Assembly (NCBI GenBank): GCA_964651395.1
Contig: CAZYXZ010000036.1
Coordinates: 1-32,181, forward strand
DNA length: 32,181 nt
From: CAZYXZ01 sp964651395
GTDB taxonomy: Bacteria > Actinomycetota > Actinomycetes > BP-191
Direction of reading: 5' to 3'
Below are positions 1-9,001 of the stretch, one piece after another; position 1 is the stretch's first letter, and each line of letters starts with the position of its first letter. A program made the translations under genes and the position numbers. Under the pieces are notes generated by a model. That model was not told the DNA's origin. It saw only the letters and a list, made by a program, of their open reading frames with translations, and did no database searches.

Positions 1-2420
<2,420 letters not shown>

Positions 2421-2421
2421 G

Positions 2422-4587
2422 CTGACCACCCGACGCGTCCTCCTCGCCGCACTCCTCGCGGCGGTGGTGGGCGTGCCGGTCGCCGCCGCGGAGCCACGGG
2501 GCGCGATCGCACTGCGTGTCCTGTCCAACCGGGCCGACCTGATCTCCGGCGGCGACGCGCTCGTCGAGGTCGTCCTCCCGCACGCCGACCTGCGGCGGCT
2601 GCGTGTCACGGCGGCCGGTCGCGACGTCACGACCCGCTTCGCGCTGCGGCCCAACGGCCGCGTCCAGGGCTTGGTGACCGGGCTCCCCGTGGGCCCGAGC
2701 GACCTGGTCGCGCGCGCGGGCCGGAACGGCGCGCGGCTGCGCGTCGTGAACCACCCGATCGGCGGGCCGGTGATCGCCGGCCGGCAGACGCAGCCGTGGA
2801 TCTGCGGCACGGAGGCGGCCGGGCTCGGTCCGCCCCGCAACCGCCAGTGCGACGTGGCGCCGTCGTACCGCTGGCTCTACGTGTCGACCAACCCGCTGAT
2901 GCGCGGGTACCAGTCCTACGACGTCGCCGCGCCGCCGACCGATGTCGCGACGACGCGGACGGACCAGGGGCGCGAGGTCCCGCACGTCATCCGGATCGAG
3001 AGCGGCGTCATCGACCGCGGGATCTACAGCATCGCGGTGCTCGCCGACCCGGGACGGCCATGGCTGCCGTGGGCCCCGCAGCCGGGCTGGAACGGCAAGG
3101 TGCTCTGGCCCTTCGGCGGCGACTGCAAGCCGTGGCACGTGCAGGACCCGCCGATCGACGTGACCAACGGCACGCCCGTGGACCCGCCGCTGCTCGGCCT
3201 CTGGGACTTCGGCTACGACGAGGGCGTCGGCGGCGTCTTCGGCACCGCCAACGCGCCGGTCGCGCTCGCGCGCGGGTTCGCGGTCGCGACCAGCTCGAAC
3301 AACAAGTTCGGCTCGCAGTGCAACGTCGTGGTCTCCGCCGAGTCCGTGATGATGGTCAAGGAGCACATCGTCGAGACCTACGGGCCGATCCGCTACACGA
3401 TCGGTGCGGGCGAGTCCGGCGGCGCGATGCAGCAGCACGGCATCGCCGCGGCGTACCCCGGTCTGCTCGACGGGATCCAGGTCATCGCCGGGTTCCCGGA
3501 CTTCTGGGAGCCCTACCAGCAGGCGGCCGACTGCGCGCTCATGACGCGATACTTCGACACCGTCGCGCCGCACCTGTGGCCGCTGCCGGCGCAGAACGTG
3601 GTCATGGGCAACCCGGTGAGCAGCCTGGCCTGCCGCACCGAGTACGACGGTCCGACGAACGGCACCCCAGTGGTCGGCAACTTCGCGACGATGTTCTTCG
3701 ACCCGGCCAACGCCGTCGGCTGCGGCCTGGACGAGGCTCTCGTGTACGACGCGCAGACGAACCCGCGGGGCGTGCGCTGCACGATCGCCGACTACCTCGT
3801 CTCCGTCCTCGGCCGCCGCCGCGACGGCTTCGCCAACCGGCCGTTCGACAACGTCGGCGTGCAGTACGGCCTCGAGGCGCTGCGGTCCGGGCTGATCGTG
3901 GCCGAGCAGTTCGTCGACCTGAACGAGAAGGTGGGCGGCATCGACATCGACTACGGGCACCAGGCCGCCCGCAGTGTCGCCGACCCGGGCGCGCTGGCCG
4001 TGGCCTATCGCGGCGGCCTCGTCGTCCAGGGCATGCATCTCGCCGACGTGCCGATGTTCGACATCCGTGGCCACGACAACATCGAGGCGCACGCCGACTT
4101 CCAGACCTACACGCTGCGGGCGCGGCTGGACCGCGACTACCACCGGCACGACAACCACGTCGTCTTCACCAGTGCGCGGCCGCTGGCCGGCGACCCGGCG
4201 TCGATCCACCGCGCGTTCGACCTGGTCGACGAGTGGCTGACCCGGGTCGAGGCCGACCGCAGTCGCCGCTCGCGGGCGGAGAAGGTCCGCGTGCACCGGC
4301 CCGCCGACGCGGTCGACACGTGCTGGTTCGAGGGCCGACCGGTCACGGACCAGGGCGTCTGCCGGACGCTCTTCCCGTACTTCGGCGACCCGCGGCTGGC
4401 CGCCGGAGGACCGATGACCGACGACGTCATCAAGTGCCGGCTCCGGCCGCTGCGCCGCGACGACTACCCGGTCGCGTTCACCGACGACCAGTGGCAGCGG
4501 TTGCAGACCTCGTTCCCGTCGGGTGTCTGCGACTACGCACTGCCGCCCGTCGGCATGGCCCGCGTCGTCCCCTGGTCCCGCTTCTAG
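2422..4587 (+). CDS. Secreted alpha/beta-hydrolase-like protein (DUF6351-type), probable CTG start
   Basis: A 721-residue protein if read from CTG 2422. That start gives a textbook Sec signal peptide: TTRR, a hydrophobic core of about 15 residues, then an AAA cleavage site before EP. The first ATG/GTG/TTG in frame, GTG 2464, falls inside the hydrophobic core and would destroy it; a TGA at 2413 in this frame excludes a start further upstream. The mature protein has a nucleophile-elbow-like GESGG with Ser at about residue 332, preceded by a Trp/Gly-rich block (WNGKVLWPFGGDCKPW), so an esterase-like alpha/beta-hydrolase fold is likely. I associate this pattern with the DUF6351 family from memory; no substrate is known. 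It begins one base after the secA stop, so co-transcription is likely. Gene reality is high, the DUF name moderate, the enzymatic role an inference. Confidence 0.8.
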   Translation: MTTRRVLLAALLAAVVGVPVAAAEPRGAIALRVLSNRADLISGGDALVEVVLPHADLRRLRVTAAGRDVTTRFALRPNGRVQGLVTGLPVGPSDLVARAGRNGARLRVVNHPIGGPVIAGRQTQPWICGTEAAGLGPPRNRQCDVAPSYRWLYVSTNPLMRGYQSYDVAAPPTDVATTRTDQGREVPHVIRIESGVIDRGIYSIAVLADPGRPWLPWAPQPGWNGKVLWPFGGDCKPWHVQDPPIDVTNGTPVDPPLLGLWDFGYDEGVGGVFGTANAPVALARGFAVATSSNNKFGSQCNVVVSAESVMMVKEHIVETYGPIRYTIGAGESGGAMQQHGIAAAYPGLLDGIQVIAGFPDFWEPYQQAADCALMTRYFDTVAPHLWPLPAQNVVMGNPVSSLACRTEYDGPTNGTPVVGNFATMFFDPANAVGCGLDEALVYDAQTNPRGVRCTIADYLVSVLGRRRDGFANRPFDNVGVQYGLEALRSGLIVAEQFVDLNEKVGGIDIDYGHQAARSVADPGALAVAYRGGLVVQGMHLADVPMFDIRGHDNIEAHADFQTYTLRARLDRDYHRHDNHVVFTSARPLAGDPASIHRAFDLVDEWLTRVEADRSRRSRAEKVRVHRPADAVDTCWFEGRPVTDQGVCRTLFPYFGDPRLAAGGPMTDDVIKCRLRPLRRDDYPVAFTDDQWQRLQTSFPSGVCDYALPPVGMARVVPWSRF

Positions 4588-4588
4588 C

Positions 4589-4636
4589 CCGTTGAGGTGG
4601 GAGTTTCAGCGGCCGCTGAAACTCCCACCTCAACGG
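4589..4636. repeat. 48-bp perfect palindrome at convergent gene ends
   Basis: Twenty-four bases (4589-4612) are followed without a gap by their exact reverse complement (4613-4636), centred on GCGGCCGC. It begins two bases after the hydrolase TAG and contains the stop and last Arg codon of the leftward acyl-CoA synthetase gene. As RNA, either strand would fold into a very long hairpin, so a bidirectional terminator is plausible, but there is no U-tract. A mobile palindromic repeat is the alternative. Confidence 0.9.
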
Positions 4637-6057
4637 TTCAGCCAGGCGTCGCGGAGGTGGCGCTTGGCGACCTTGCCGTTGGGGTCGCGGGGGAGTGTGG
4701 CGACCAGGTCCCAGTGCTGCGGCACCTTGAAGTCCGCGAGGTGCTGTCGCACGTGCGCCGCCAGGTCGTCCGCGGATGCACCGGGCGCCTCCACCACGGC
4801 GAGCAGCTGCTCGCCGTCGCGCTCGTGCGGTACGCCGAGCACGGCGCAGTCGACGACCGCGGGGTGCGCGTGCAGGACATCCTCGATCTCGCGCGGGTAG
4901 ATGTTCACACCGCTCCAGATGACCATGTCGTTGGCGCGGTCGGTCAGGTACAGATAGCCGTCGTCGTCGAGATGGCCGATGTCGCCGACCGAGAAGAAGT
5001 CGCGCTGCCAGCTCTCGTCGGTCTTCGCCTCGTCGTTGTGGTACCTGAAGCGCTGACCCAGCGCGGGCTGCACCCACACGATGCCGTCCTGCCCCGCCGG
5101 TAGCACCGCTCCCGCGCCGTCGCGGATCTCGATCGTCACGCCGGGCCATGGCTGGCCGACGCTGCCCGGCCGGGCCAGCCAGTCCGCGCGCGTGATCTTC
5201 GTCGCGCCGCCCTCGCTGGCTCCGTAGAGCTCGCTGACCTCGACGCCGGGCAGCGCGTCGAGGAAGCGGCGCTTCACGTCGACCGGGCACGGCGCACCGG
5301 CGTGGATCACCAGACGCATCGCGCGAGGCATCGGGTGCGGGTCGACCTCGAGCAGCCGGATCATCTGCGCCGGCGCGAGGAAGGTGCATGTCACGTCGTG
5401 GTCGGCCATGAGCCGCCACGCCGCGGCCGCGTCCCACGCCGGCATCGCGACGACCGTGCCGCCCTTGAACAGCGTCGTGTTCGCGTAGCCGGCCGGGCCA
5501 GCGTGGTAGCCCGGCCCGCCGAGCAGGTAGACGTCGTCCCCGGTGATCCCCCACAACGCCGCCAGCCGCTCGGCCAGCTGCCCGGCGATCGCCGGGTCGG
5601 TGCGGCCGTGCACGACGCCTTTCGGCCGGCCCGTGGTGCCCGACGTGTAGAAGACCCACGACGGCGTCGGCCACTCGTCGGCCAGCGCCTCGCCGATGTC
5701 CTCGGACACGGAGAGAGCCACCGCGATCCCGGTGGGAGCGTGCCGGGCGAGCTCGGGGGTGGTGACGAGCAGTGCGGCGCCGGAGTCGTCGAGGACGTGC
5801 GCGACCTCGTCGTGCTTGAGATGCCAGTTGACGGGGACCAGCTCGAGCCGGCCGAGCGCGGTCGCGCACTGCGCCACCGTGAGGTCGAGGCCGTTGGGCA
5901 GCATCACCGCGACGCGCGAGCCCGGCGCGAGCGCCCAGTCCCGCGCGGTGGCCCGCGCGCGGCCGACCAGCTCACGCCAGGTCAGGGACGCACCGGTGGC
6001 GCCGTCGACGACGGCGACCTTGTCCGGCGTCGTCTCGGCGTGGTCGGCAAGCCCCAT
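4630..6057 (-). CDS. AMP-forming acyl-CoA synthetase / AMP-dependent ligase
   Basis: An ANL-superfamily adenylate-forming enzyme of 475 residues, expected to activate a carboxylic acid with ATP and join it to CoA. The P-loop-like motif YTSGTTGRPKG is at about residues 137-147, followed by the A5-like block (ELYGASEGG). The hinge and C-terminal domain carry DRANDMVIWSGVNIYPREIE, and the catalytic lysine lies in PNGKVAKR close to the end. ATG 6057 is chosen because the family's usual N-terminus (short helix, then KVAVVDG) begins there; the longer upstream reading has shadow-like Arg/Ala-rich composition. The protein is slightly short for the family (usually 500-550). It follows the Rv3235-family gene by 29 bp on the same strand, so it is probably the last gene of that operon. 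The substrate cannot be told from sequence. Its stop codon lies within the 48-bp palindrome. Confidence 0.93.
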   Translation of the reverse strand: MGLADHAETTPDKVAVVDGATGASLTWRELVGRARATARDWALAPGSRVAVMLPNGLDLTVAQCATALGRLELVPVNWHLKHDEVAHVLDDSGAALLVTTPELARHAPTGIAVALSVSEDIGEALADEWPTPSWVFYTSGTTGRPKGVVHGRTDPAIAGQLAERLAALWGITGDDVYLLGGPGYHAGPAGYANTTLFKGGTVVAMPAWDAAAAWRLMADHDVTCTFLAPAQMIRLLEVDPHPMPRAMRLVIHAGAPCPVDVKRRFLDALPGVEVSELYGASEGGATKITRADWLARPGSVGQPWPGVTIEIRDGAGAVLPAGQDGIVWVQPALGQRFRYHNDEAKTDESWQRDFFSVGDIGHLDDDGYLYLTDRANDMVIWSGVNIYPREIEDVLHAHPAVVDCAVLGVPHERDGEQLLAVVEAPGASADDLAAHVRQHLADFKVPQHWDLVATLPRDPNGKVAKRHLRDAWLNR

Positions 6058-6086
6058 CGCCGAACCGTACCGAGGACGGGCCCCGC

Positions 6087-6659
6087 TCAGCCCAGCTGCA
6101 GCTCGGTCATGAGCCAGCGACCGTCGACGCCCTCGAGGCGCAGCGCCATCGCACTGGTCCGCCGGCCGTCGTCGACGACCGCGGCGATCTCGGCGATGCC
6201 CGGGGCGGGCTCGCAGACGTGCACCCGGCGCAGCGTGCCGGCCCACGGCCGCGCGGAGTGCTGGGGACGGCGCACCAGCCGCTCGACCCGCGCGAACAGC
6301 TCGGGCGTGGTCCAGCGCATGAGCTGCCCCGCCGGCCGGTCACCGGCGAACGCCTCGAGCAGCGCGCGGACGAGCGTCGCGGCGCGCGGTCCGGGCGGCG
6401 GCAGCTGCGACCGCGGTGTGCGCACCGGCTCGAAGTCGGGCTCCTCGCCGGGGACCGGAGGTCCGGCGTACGCCGGCACGAGCCGCAGCGGGCGCGCGGG
6501 TGTCCAGTCCAGGGCGAGGGTGACCTCGCCCGGGTGGCGCGGCAGCGGGCCCGGGCGGTCCGGGTCGTCGTACGGCGGCTCGACCGGGATCGCCGGACGC
6601 GAGACCAGCCGGAGCTCCGTCGCGGGCGACGACGGCAGTGGGGGCGCGGTGACGGTCAT
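6087..6659 (-). CDS. Rv3235-family conserved actinobacterial protein
   Basis: A 190-residue protein with a Pro-rich, probably disordered first half and a folded C-terminal half of about 100 residues (GPRAATLVRALLEAFAGDRP ... GRRTSAMALRLEGVDG ... WLMTELQLG). The C-terminal pattern matches, from memory, the Rv3235 family, small proteins encoded near secA in actinobacteria; no biochemical role is established. There is no signal peptide or membrane segment, so it is probably cytosolic. Its ATG overlaps the TGA of the upstream LysM gene by four bases (ATGA, 6656-6659), implying translational coupling and perhaps joint function. The C-terminal part resembles small alpha+beta domains that carry no catalytic residues, so a binding role is more likely than an enzymatic one. 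Gene reality is certain; the family name is moderately sure. Confidence 0.82.
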   Translation of the reverse strand: MTVTAPPLPSSPATELRLVSRPAIPVEPPYDDPDRPGPLPRHPGEVTLALDWTPARPLRLVPAYAGPPVPGEEPDFEPVRTPRSQLPPPGPRAATLVRALLEAFAGDRPAGQLMRWTTPELFARVERLVRRPQHSARPWAGTLRRVHVCEPAPGIAEIAAVVDDGRRTSAMALRLEGVDGRWLMTELQLG

Positions 6660-7240
6660 GCTCGGTCTCCTCGCGGGTGAGATTCCGGCGGCGGCACGAG
6701 CCGCTGCCCGGGACGGATCAGGTGCGGGTCGGCCCCGACGACGCGGCGGTTGGCGGCGTACCAGCGCCGCCAGGTCGAGGCGATGCGTCGCGGTGTCGGC
6801 GCGGCCAACCGGCGCGCGGCGATGTCCCACAGGGTGTCGCCGGGCCGGACGACCACGACCGCCGATCGCGGTCCGAGACTCGGCGGCGGTGCCGGTGCCG
6901 GTGCCGGTGCCGATGGCGGTGTGGGCGGCGCGGCGGGGGAGTGCGTCACGGTCGGGGCAGCCGGCTCCGGGGACTCGCGCAGTCGCTCGAACGGCCCGCT
7001 CTCCTGCGCCGCGCCCACCGGCGAGGCCGCGAGCAGTCCGACGCCGAGCGCGCCGGCGACGGCGCGGCGGACGACGTGAGGGACCAGCACGCGGCGCGCC
7101 CGCCCCGCCAGCCGGCCCACCACGCCGGGCACGGCGCTGACGGCGGTGAGCGCGCACTGGGCGACGAGCCAGCCGCACGTGAGGAGGGCGCACACCGCGG
7201 CGGCGCCGCCGATCGCCGCATCCAGACGGGCCAGGTCCAT
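6656..7240 (-). CDS. Membrane-anchored LysM-domain protein
   Basis: A 194-residue protein. Residues about 8-36 and 58-78 are hydrophobic (two probable membrane segments, the second ending in a signal-like SPVGAA). A Pro/Ala-rich linker of about 45 residues follows, then a C-terminal LysM-like domain. That domain starts VRPGDTLWDIAARRL and ends LIRPGQRLVPP, the classical beta-alpha-alpha-beta borders of a peptidoglycan or chitin-binding LysM; the middle is longer than usual (RRIASTWRRWYAANRRV). It probably sits in the membrane with LysM facing the wall. The start ATG 7240 is supported by GAGGAG four bases upstream. It is the first gene of the leftward operon, with a strong promoter about 40 bp upstream. 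The neighbourhood (secA, SAF, MinD-like, Rv3235 genes) hints at a cell-envelope assembly role. Confidence 0.88.
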   Translation of the reverse strand: MDLARLDAAIGGAAAVCALLTCGWLVAQCALTAVSAVPGVVGRLAGRARRVLVPHVVRRAVAGALGVGLLAASPVGAAQESGPFERLRESPEPAAPTVTHSPAAPPTPPSAPAPAPAPPPSLGPRSAVVVVRPGDTLWDIAARRLAAPTPRRIASTWRRWYAANRRVVGADPHLIRPGQRLVPPPESHPRGDRA

Positions 7241-7257
7241 CAGGCTCCTCGACAGCC

Positions 7258-7284
7258 TTTGATGTCATTTGATGGAGTTTGCTG
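7258..7284. repeat. Three phased heptamers, TTTG(A/C)TG, 10-bp period
   Basis: TTTGATG occurs at 7258-7264 and 7268-7274, and TTTGCTG at 7278-7284, all in the same orientation and exactly one helical turn apart. They occupy the 5' untranslated region and transcription-start area of the leftward LysM operon, abutting its -10 box. This AT-rich array in a GC-rich genome looks like an operator for a protein that multimerises head to tail. Confidence 0.7.
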
Positions 7285-7312
7285 TTATACGAGCCGGATC
7301 GGCCGTCGTCAA
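7284..7312 (-). promoter_or_regulatory. Sigma-70-type promoter of the LysM-Rv3235-acyl-CoA synthetase operon
   Basis: On the minus strand, TTGACG (7312-7307) and TATAAC (7289-7284) are separated by 17 bases, close to the housekeeping consensus. The predicted start is near 7277, leaving about 37 nt of leader before ATG 7240. The -35 box lies inside the dyad at 7306-7336. Confidence 0.8.
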
Positions 7313-7336
7313 CAGCCGTTCCGGGGCTGTTGACGA
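7306..7336. promoter_or_regulatory. 12-bp-arm inverted repeat between divergent genes (operator candidate)
   Basis: Bases 7306-7317 are perfectly complementary to 7325-7336, with a 7-base centre (GTTCCGG). Each arm contains a TTGACG -35-like hexamer: the left arm on the minus strand for the LysM operon, the right arm on the plus strand (7330-7335) for the rightward gene, with a weak GAATCT -10 after 18 bases. A protein bound to the dyad could control both directions. It lacks a U-tract, so a terminator is unlikely. Confidence 0.65.
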
Positions 7337-7378
7337 GTGCGGCGCAGGGCCGCGAATCTCAGCGGTGGGGGTGGGCTC

Positions 7379-7933
7379 GTGGACCGCTGGGGGGCGCTCT
7401 TCGCGGACGCCGACGCCGAGTGGGCCGGGCTGGAGGCGGCCGAGCTCGAGGCCGAGGTGCTCGACCGGCTGCGCGGCGAGGCCGCCGCGCTGACGCTGGC
7501 CGACCGGCTCCGCGCCGCCCTCGGCACGGCCGTCCGGGTGCGCGTGCCGGGCGACCTGGTCGAGGGAGTGGTCGACGGCGTCGGGACCGACTGGCTCGTC
7601 CTGGCGCTGCCGGGGCGCGGACAGGCGCTCCTGCCGACCCACGCCGTGGTCGGCGTCAGCGGCCTGGCCGGTACGGCGGCGACGGCCGCGACCGCCGGTC
7701 CGGTCGCAGCGCGCCTGACGCTGGCCGCGGGGTTGCGGACGCTGGCGCGGGAACGTGTCCCGGTGCGCGTGCGGCTGACCGACACGAGCGAGGTGTCCGG
7801 CACGATCGACCGGGTGGGCCGCGACTACGTCGAGCTCGCGGAGCATCCGGCCGGCGAGCCACGGCGGGCGGCGGCGGTGCAGGACCGCCGGGTCATCCCG
7901 ATGAGCGCGCTGGCCGTCGTCCGCTCTGCCTAG
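7379..7933 (+). CDS. Conserved protein with duplicated Sm-like module
   Basis: A 184-residue cytosolic protein, not an enzyme I recognise. It starts with an acidic helical region (DRWGALFADADAEW...). Two related segments follow: residues about 38-77 and 113-155 share the pattern LTLA..LR....VRVR.....V.G..D.VG.D.V.LA, so the gene arose by internal duplication. The alternating beta pattern with Gly and Asp in the turn resembles an SH3/Sm-like barrel, which suggests nucleic-acid or protein binding; this is an inference. GTG 7379 is preferred over GTG 7337 because the composition becomes protein-like only from VDRW and a G-rich ribosome-binding stretch precedes it. Some homologues have been labelled Fis-type regulators in databases, which the sequence does not support. 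Its TAG shares the CTAG tetranucleotide at 7930-7933 with the stop of the convergent gene. Confidence 0.82.
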   Translation: MDRWGALFADADAEWAGLEAAELEAEVLDRLRGEAAALTLADRLRAALGTAVRVRVPGDLVEGVVDGVGTDWLVLALPGRGQALLPTHAVVGVSGLAGTAATAATAGPVAARLTLAAGLRTLARERVPVRVRLTDTSEVSGTIDRVGRDYVELAEHPAGEPRRAAAVQDRRVIPMSALAVVRSA

Positions 7934-8148
7934 TCGGGAAGCTCCGCGGCGTCGAGCGCCCGCTCGGTCTCGGCGTACGAGCGCTGGATGAACGCCTCGA
8001 GCTCGGCGATCTCGACGCGCCAGACGTTGCGGCCGCCGATCTGCATCGCCTTCAGCTTCTTGGTCTTGACCAGCGCGTAGGCCTGGGGCATGCCGATGTT
8101 GAGGATCTCGGCCACCTCGGACAGCGGCAGGAAGCGCGGATCGGCCAC
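7930..8148 (-). CDS. Small MerR/excisionase-type helix-turn-helix protein
   Basis: A 72-residue DNA-binding protein. FLPLSEVAEILNIGMPQAYALV forms the helix-turn-helix, KTKKLKAMQIGGRNVWRVE the wing, and a C-terminal amphipathic helix (LEAFIQRSYAETERAL) follows. This is the HTH_17/BldC-like single-domain MerR fold; there is no effector domain. Such proteins are common next to secA in actinobacteria, but this branch is uncharacterised to my knowledge. It is not a phage excisionase in context: no integrase or attachment site is present. The GTG 8148 start is chosen because the upstream extension is shadow-like and a GATAAT box ends exactly six bases before it, implying a leaderless mRNA. It is convergent with the Sm-like gene (shared CTAG) and divergent from the SAF gene. 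It is a candidate regulator of the phased repeats at 7258-7284. Confidence 0.88.
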   Translation of the reverse strand: MADPRFLPLSEVAEILNIGMPQAYALVKTKKLKAMQIGGRNVWRVEIAELEAFIQRSYAETERALDAAELPD

Positions 8149-8154
8149 GCGGCG

Positions 8155-8160
8155 ATTATC
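8155..8160 (-). promoter_or_regulatory. -10 box for a leaderless helix-turn-helix gene
   Basis: GATAAT on the minus strand (8160-8155) matches TATAAT in five of six positions. Six bases separate it from GTG 8148, so transcription should start at or next to the start codon. No convincing -35 is seen. Confidence 0.6.
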
Positions 8161-8256
8161 CCGGTCACCACCTGTCCCACGCGCTCCGTCGTCCACAGCG
8201 GGTCTTTTCGACGTCGCGGCGGAGTCGTACGGTGCACGCCTGACCGGCCGGGATGC

Positions 8257-8290
8257 GCGGAACCGCCCCGGCCGATGAGGGGGGTTCCGC
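8257..8290 (+). promoter_or_regulatory. Hairpin enclosing the ribosome-binding site of the SAF gene
   Basis: Bases 8257-8264 pair with 8283-8290, and after a single bulged G, 8266-8269 pair with 8279-8282, leaving a 9-base loop. The Shine-Dalgarno run GAGGGGGG (8278-8284) lies almost entirely in the 3' arm, and the stem ends directly at ATG 8291. As mRNA this would hide the ribosome-binding site, so translation may need melting by a protein, RNA or temperature. Confidence 0.65.
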
Positions 8291-9001
8291 ATGAGTGCTG
8301 CTCTCGACCTGTCCTCGCCCACGGCGACCCGGCTGCAGCCCGCGCGCCGCCTCGACGTCCGCGCGCTGCTCGGGGTGCTGCTCATCCTCGGGTCGATCGT
8401 CGCGGGAGCCCGCGTGGTGGGCGCGGCGGACGACACGACGCGCGTGTGGGCGGTCAACCGCGCGCTGCCCGCGGGGACGACGCTGCTCCGCGAGGACCTC
8501 AGTGCGGTGCGCGTCCGGCTCTTCGGCGGCGACGCGGTGCGCTACCTCGACGCGGGTCGCTCGCAACCGGTCGGCCGCGTTCTCGGCCGCGACATCGGTG
8601 GCGGGGAGCTGCTGCCCGTGGCCGCACTGCTGCCGGAGGAGGGTGCGCCGCCGCGGCGCCTGGTCACCGTCCCGGTGTCGCGCGCGCACGCGCTCGGCGG
8701 GCAGCTGCGGCGCGGCGACGTTGTGGACATCGTCGCGACGGTGCGCACCACCGGGCAGGGCGCGGTGACCCGTGCCGTCCTCAAGGCCGCCGTCATCGAG
8801 GACATCGTCGACGACGCAGGGGGCTTCGGCAGCGGCGCGGACTTCGCCGTGGTCGTCGCGGTGCATCCGGACCAGGCGCTCGCCCTGACCGCGGCGCTGC
8901 AGACGGCCGAGCTCGACCTGCTCAAGGTGGTCGGCGCGGGGGAGCGCGGCGACATCGGCGACGACGAGGTCCGCACGGGTCCGGCGGCGGGCGCCACGTG
9001 A
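8291..9001 (+). CDS. SAF-domain membrane protein (CpaB/RcpC-like)
   Basis: A 236-residue protein. After a cytosolic tail with basic residues, residues about 25-47 form one membrane helix (VRALLGVLLILGSIVAGARV). A SAF domain follows from about 50 to 115: VNRALPAGTTLLREDLSAVRV ... VGRVLGRDIGGGELL. A C-terminal domain (LVTVPVSRAHALGGQLRRGD ... FAVVVAVHPDQALALTAAL) resembles the RcpC/CpaB periplasmic part. CpaB/RcpC proteins help assemble Flp pili, but here no pilin, secretin or motor is adjacent, so a different envelope role is possible. ATG 8291 is clear. Its TGA overlaps the GTG of the ATPase gene by four bases (GTGA, 8998-9001), so the two products are probably made together. A second, separate CpaB gene lies at 25,188 in the Tad operon. 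Confidence 0.85.
   Translation: MSAALDLSSPTATRLQPARRLDVRALLGVLLILGSIVAGARVVGAADDTTRVWAVNRALPAGTTLLREDLSAVRVRLFGGDAVRYLDAGRSQPVGRVLGRDIGGGELLPVAALLPEEGAPPRRLVTVPVSRAHALGGQLRRGDVVDIVATVRTTGQGAVTRAVLKAAVIEDIVDDAGGFGSGADFAVVVAVHPDQALALTAALQTAELDLLKVVGAGERGDIGDDEVRTGPAAGAT

Noticed and set aside
7930..8148. Small excisionase-type protein considered as a sign of a prophage or integrative element
   Set aside because: No integrase, attachment repeats or phage genes nearby; the fold is also used by chromosomal regulators such as BldC-like proteins.
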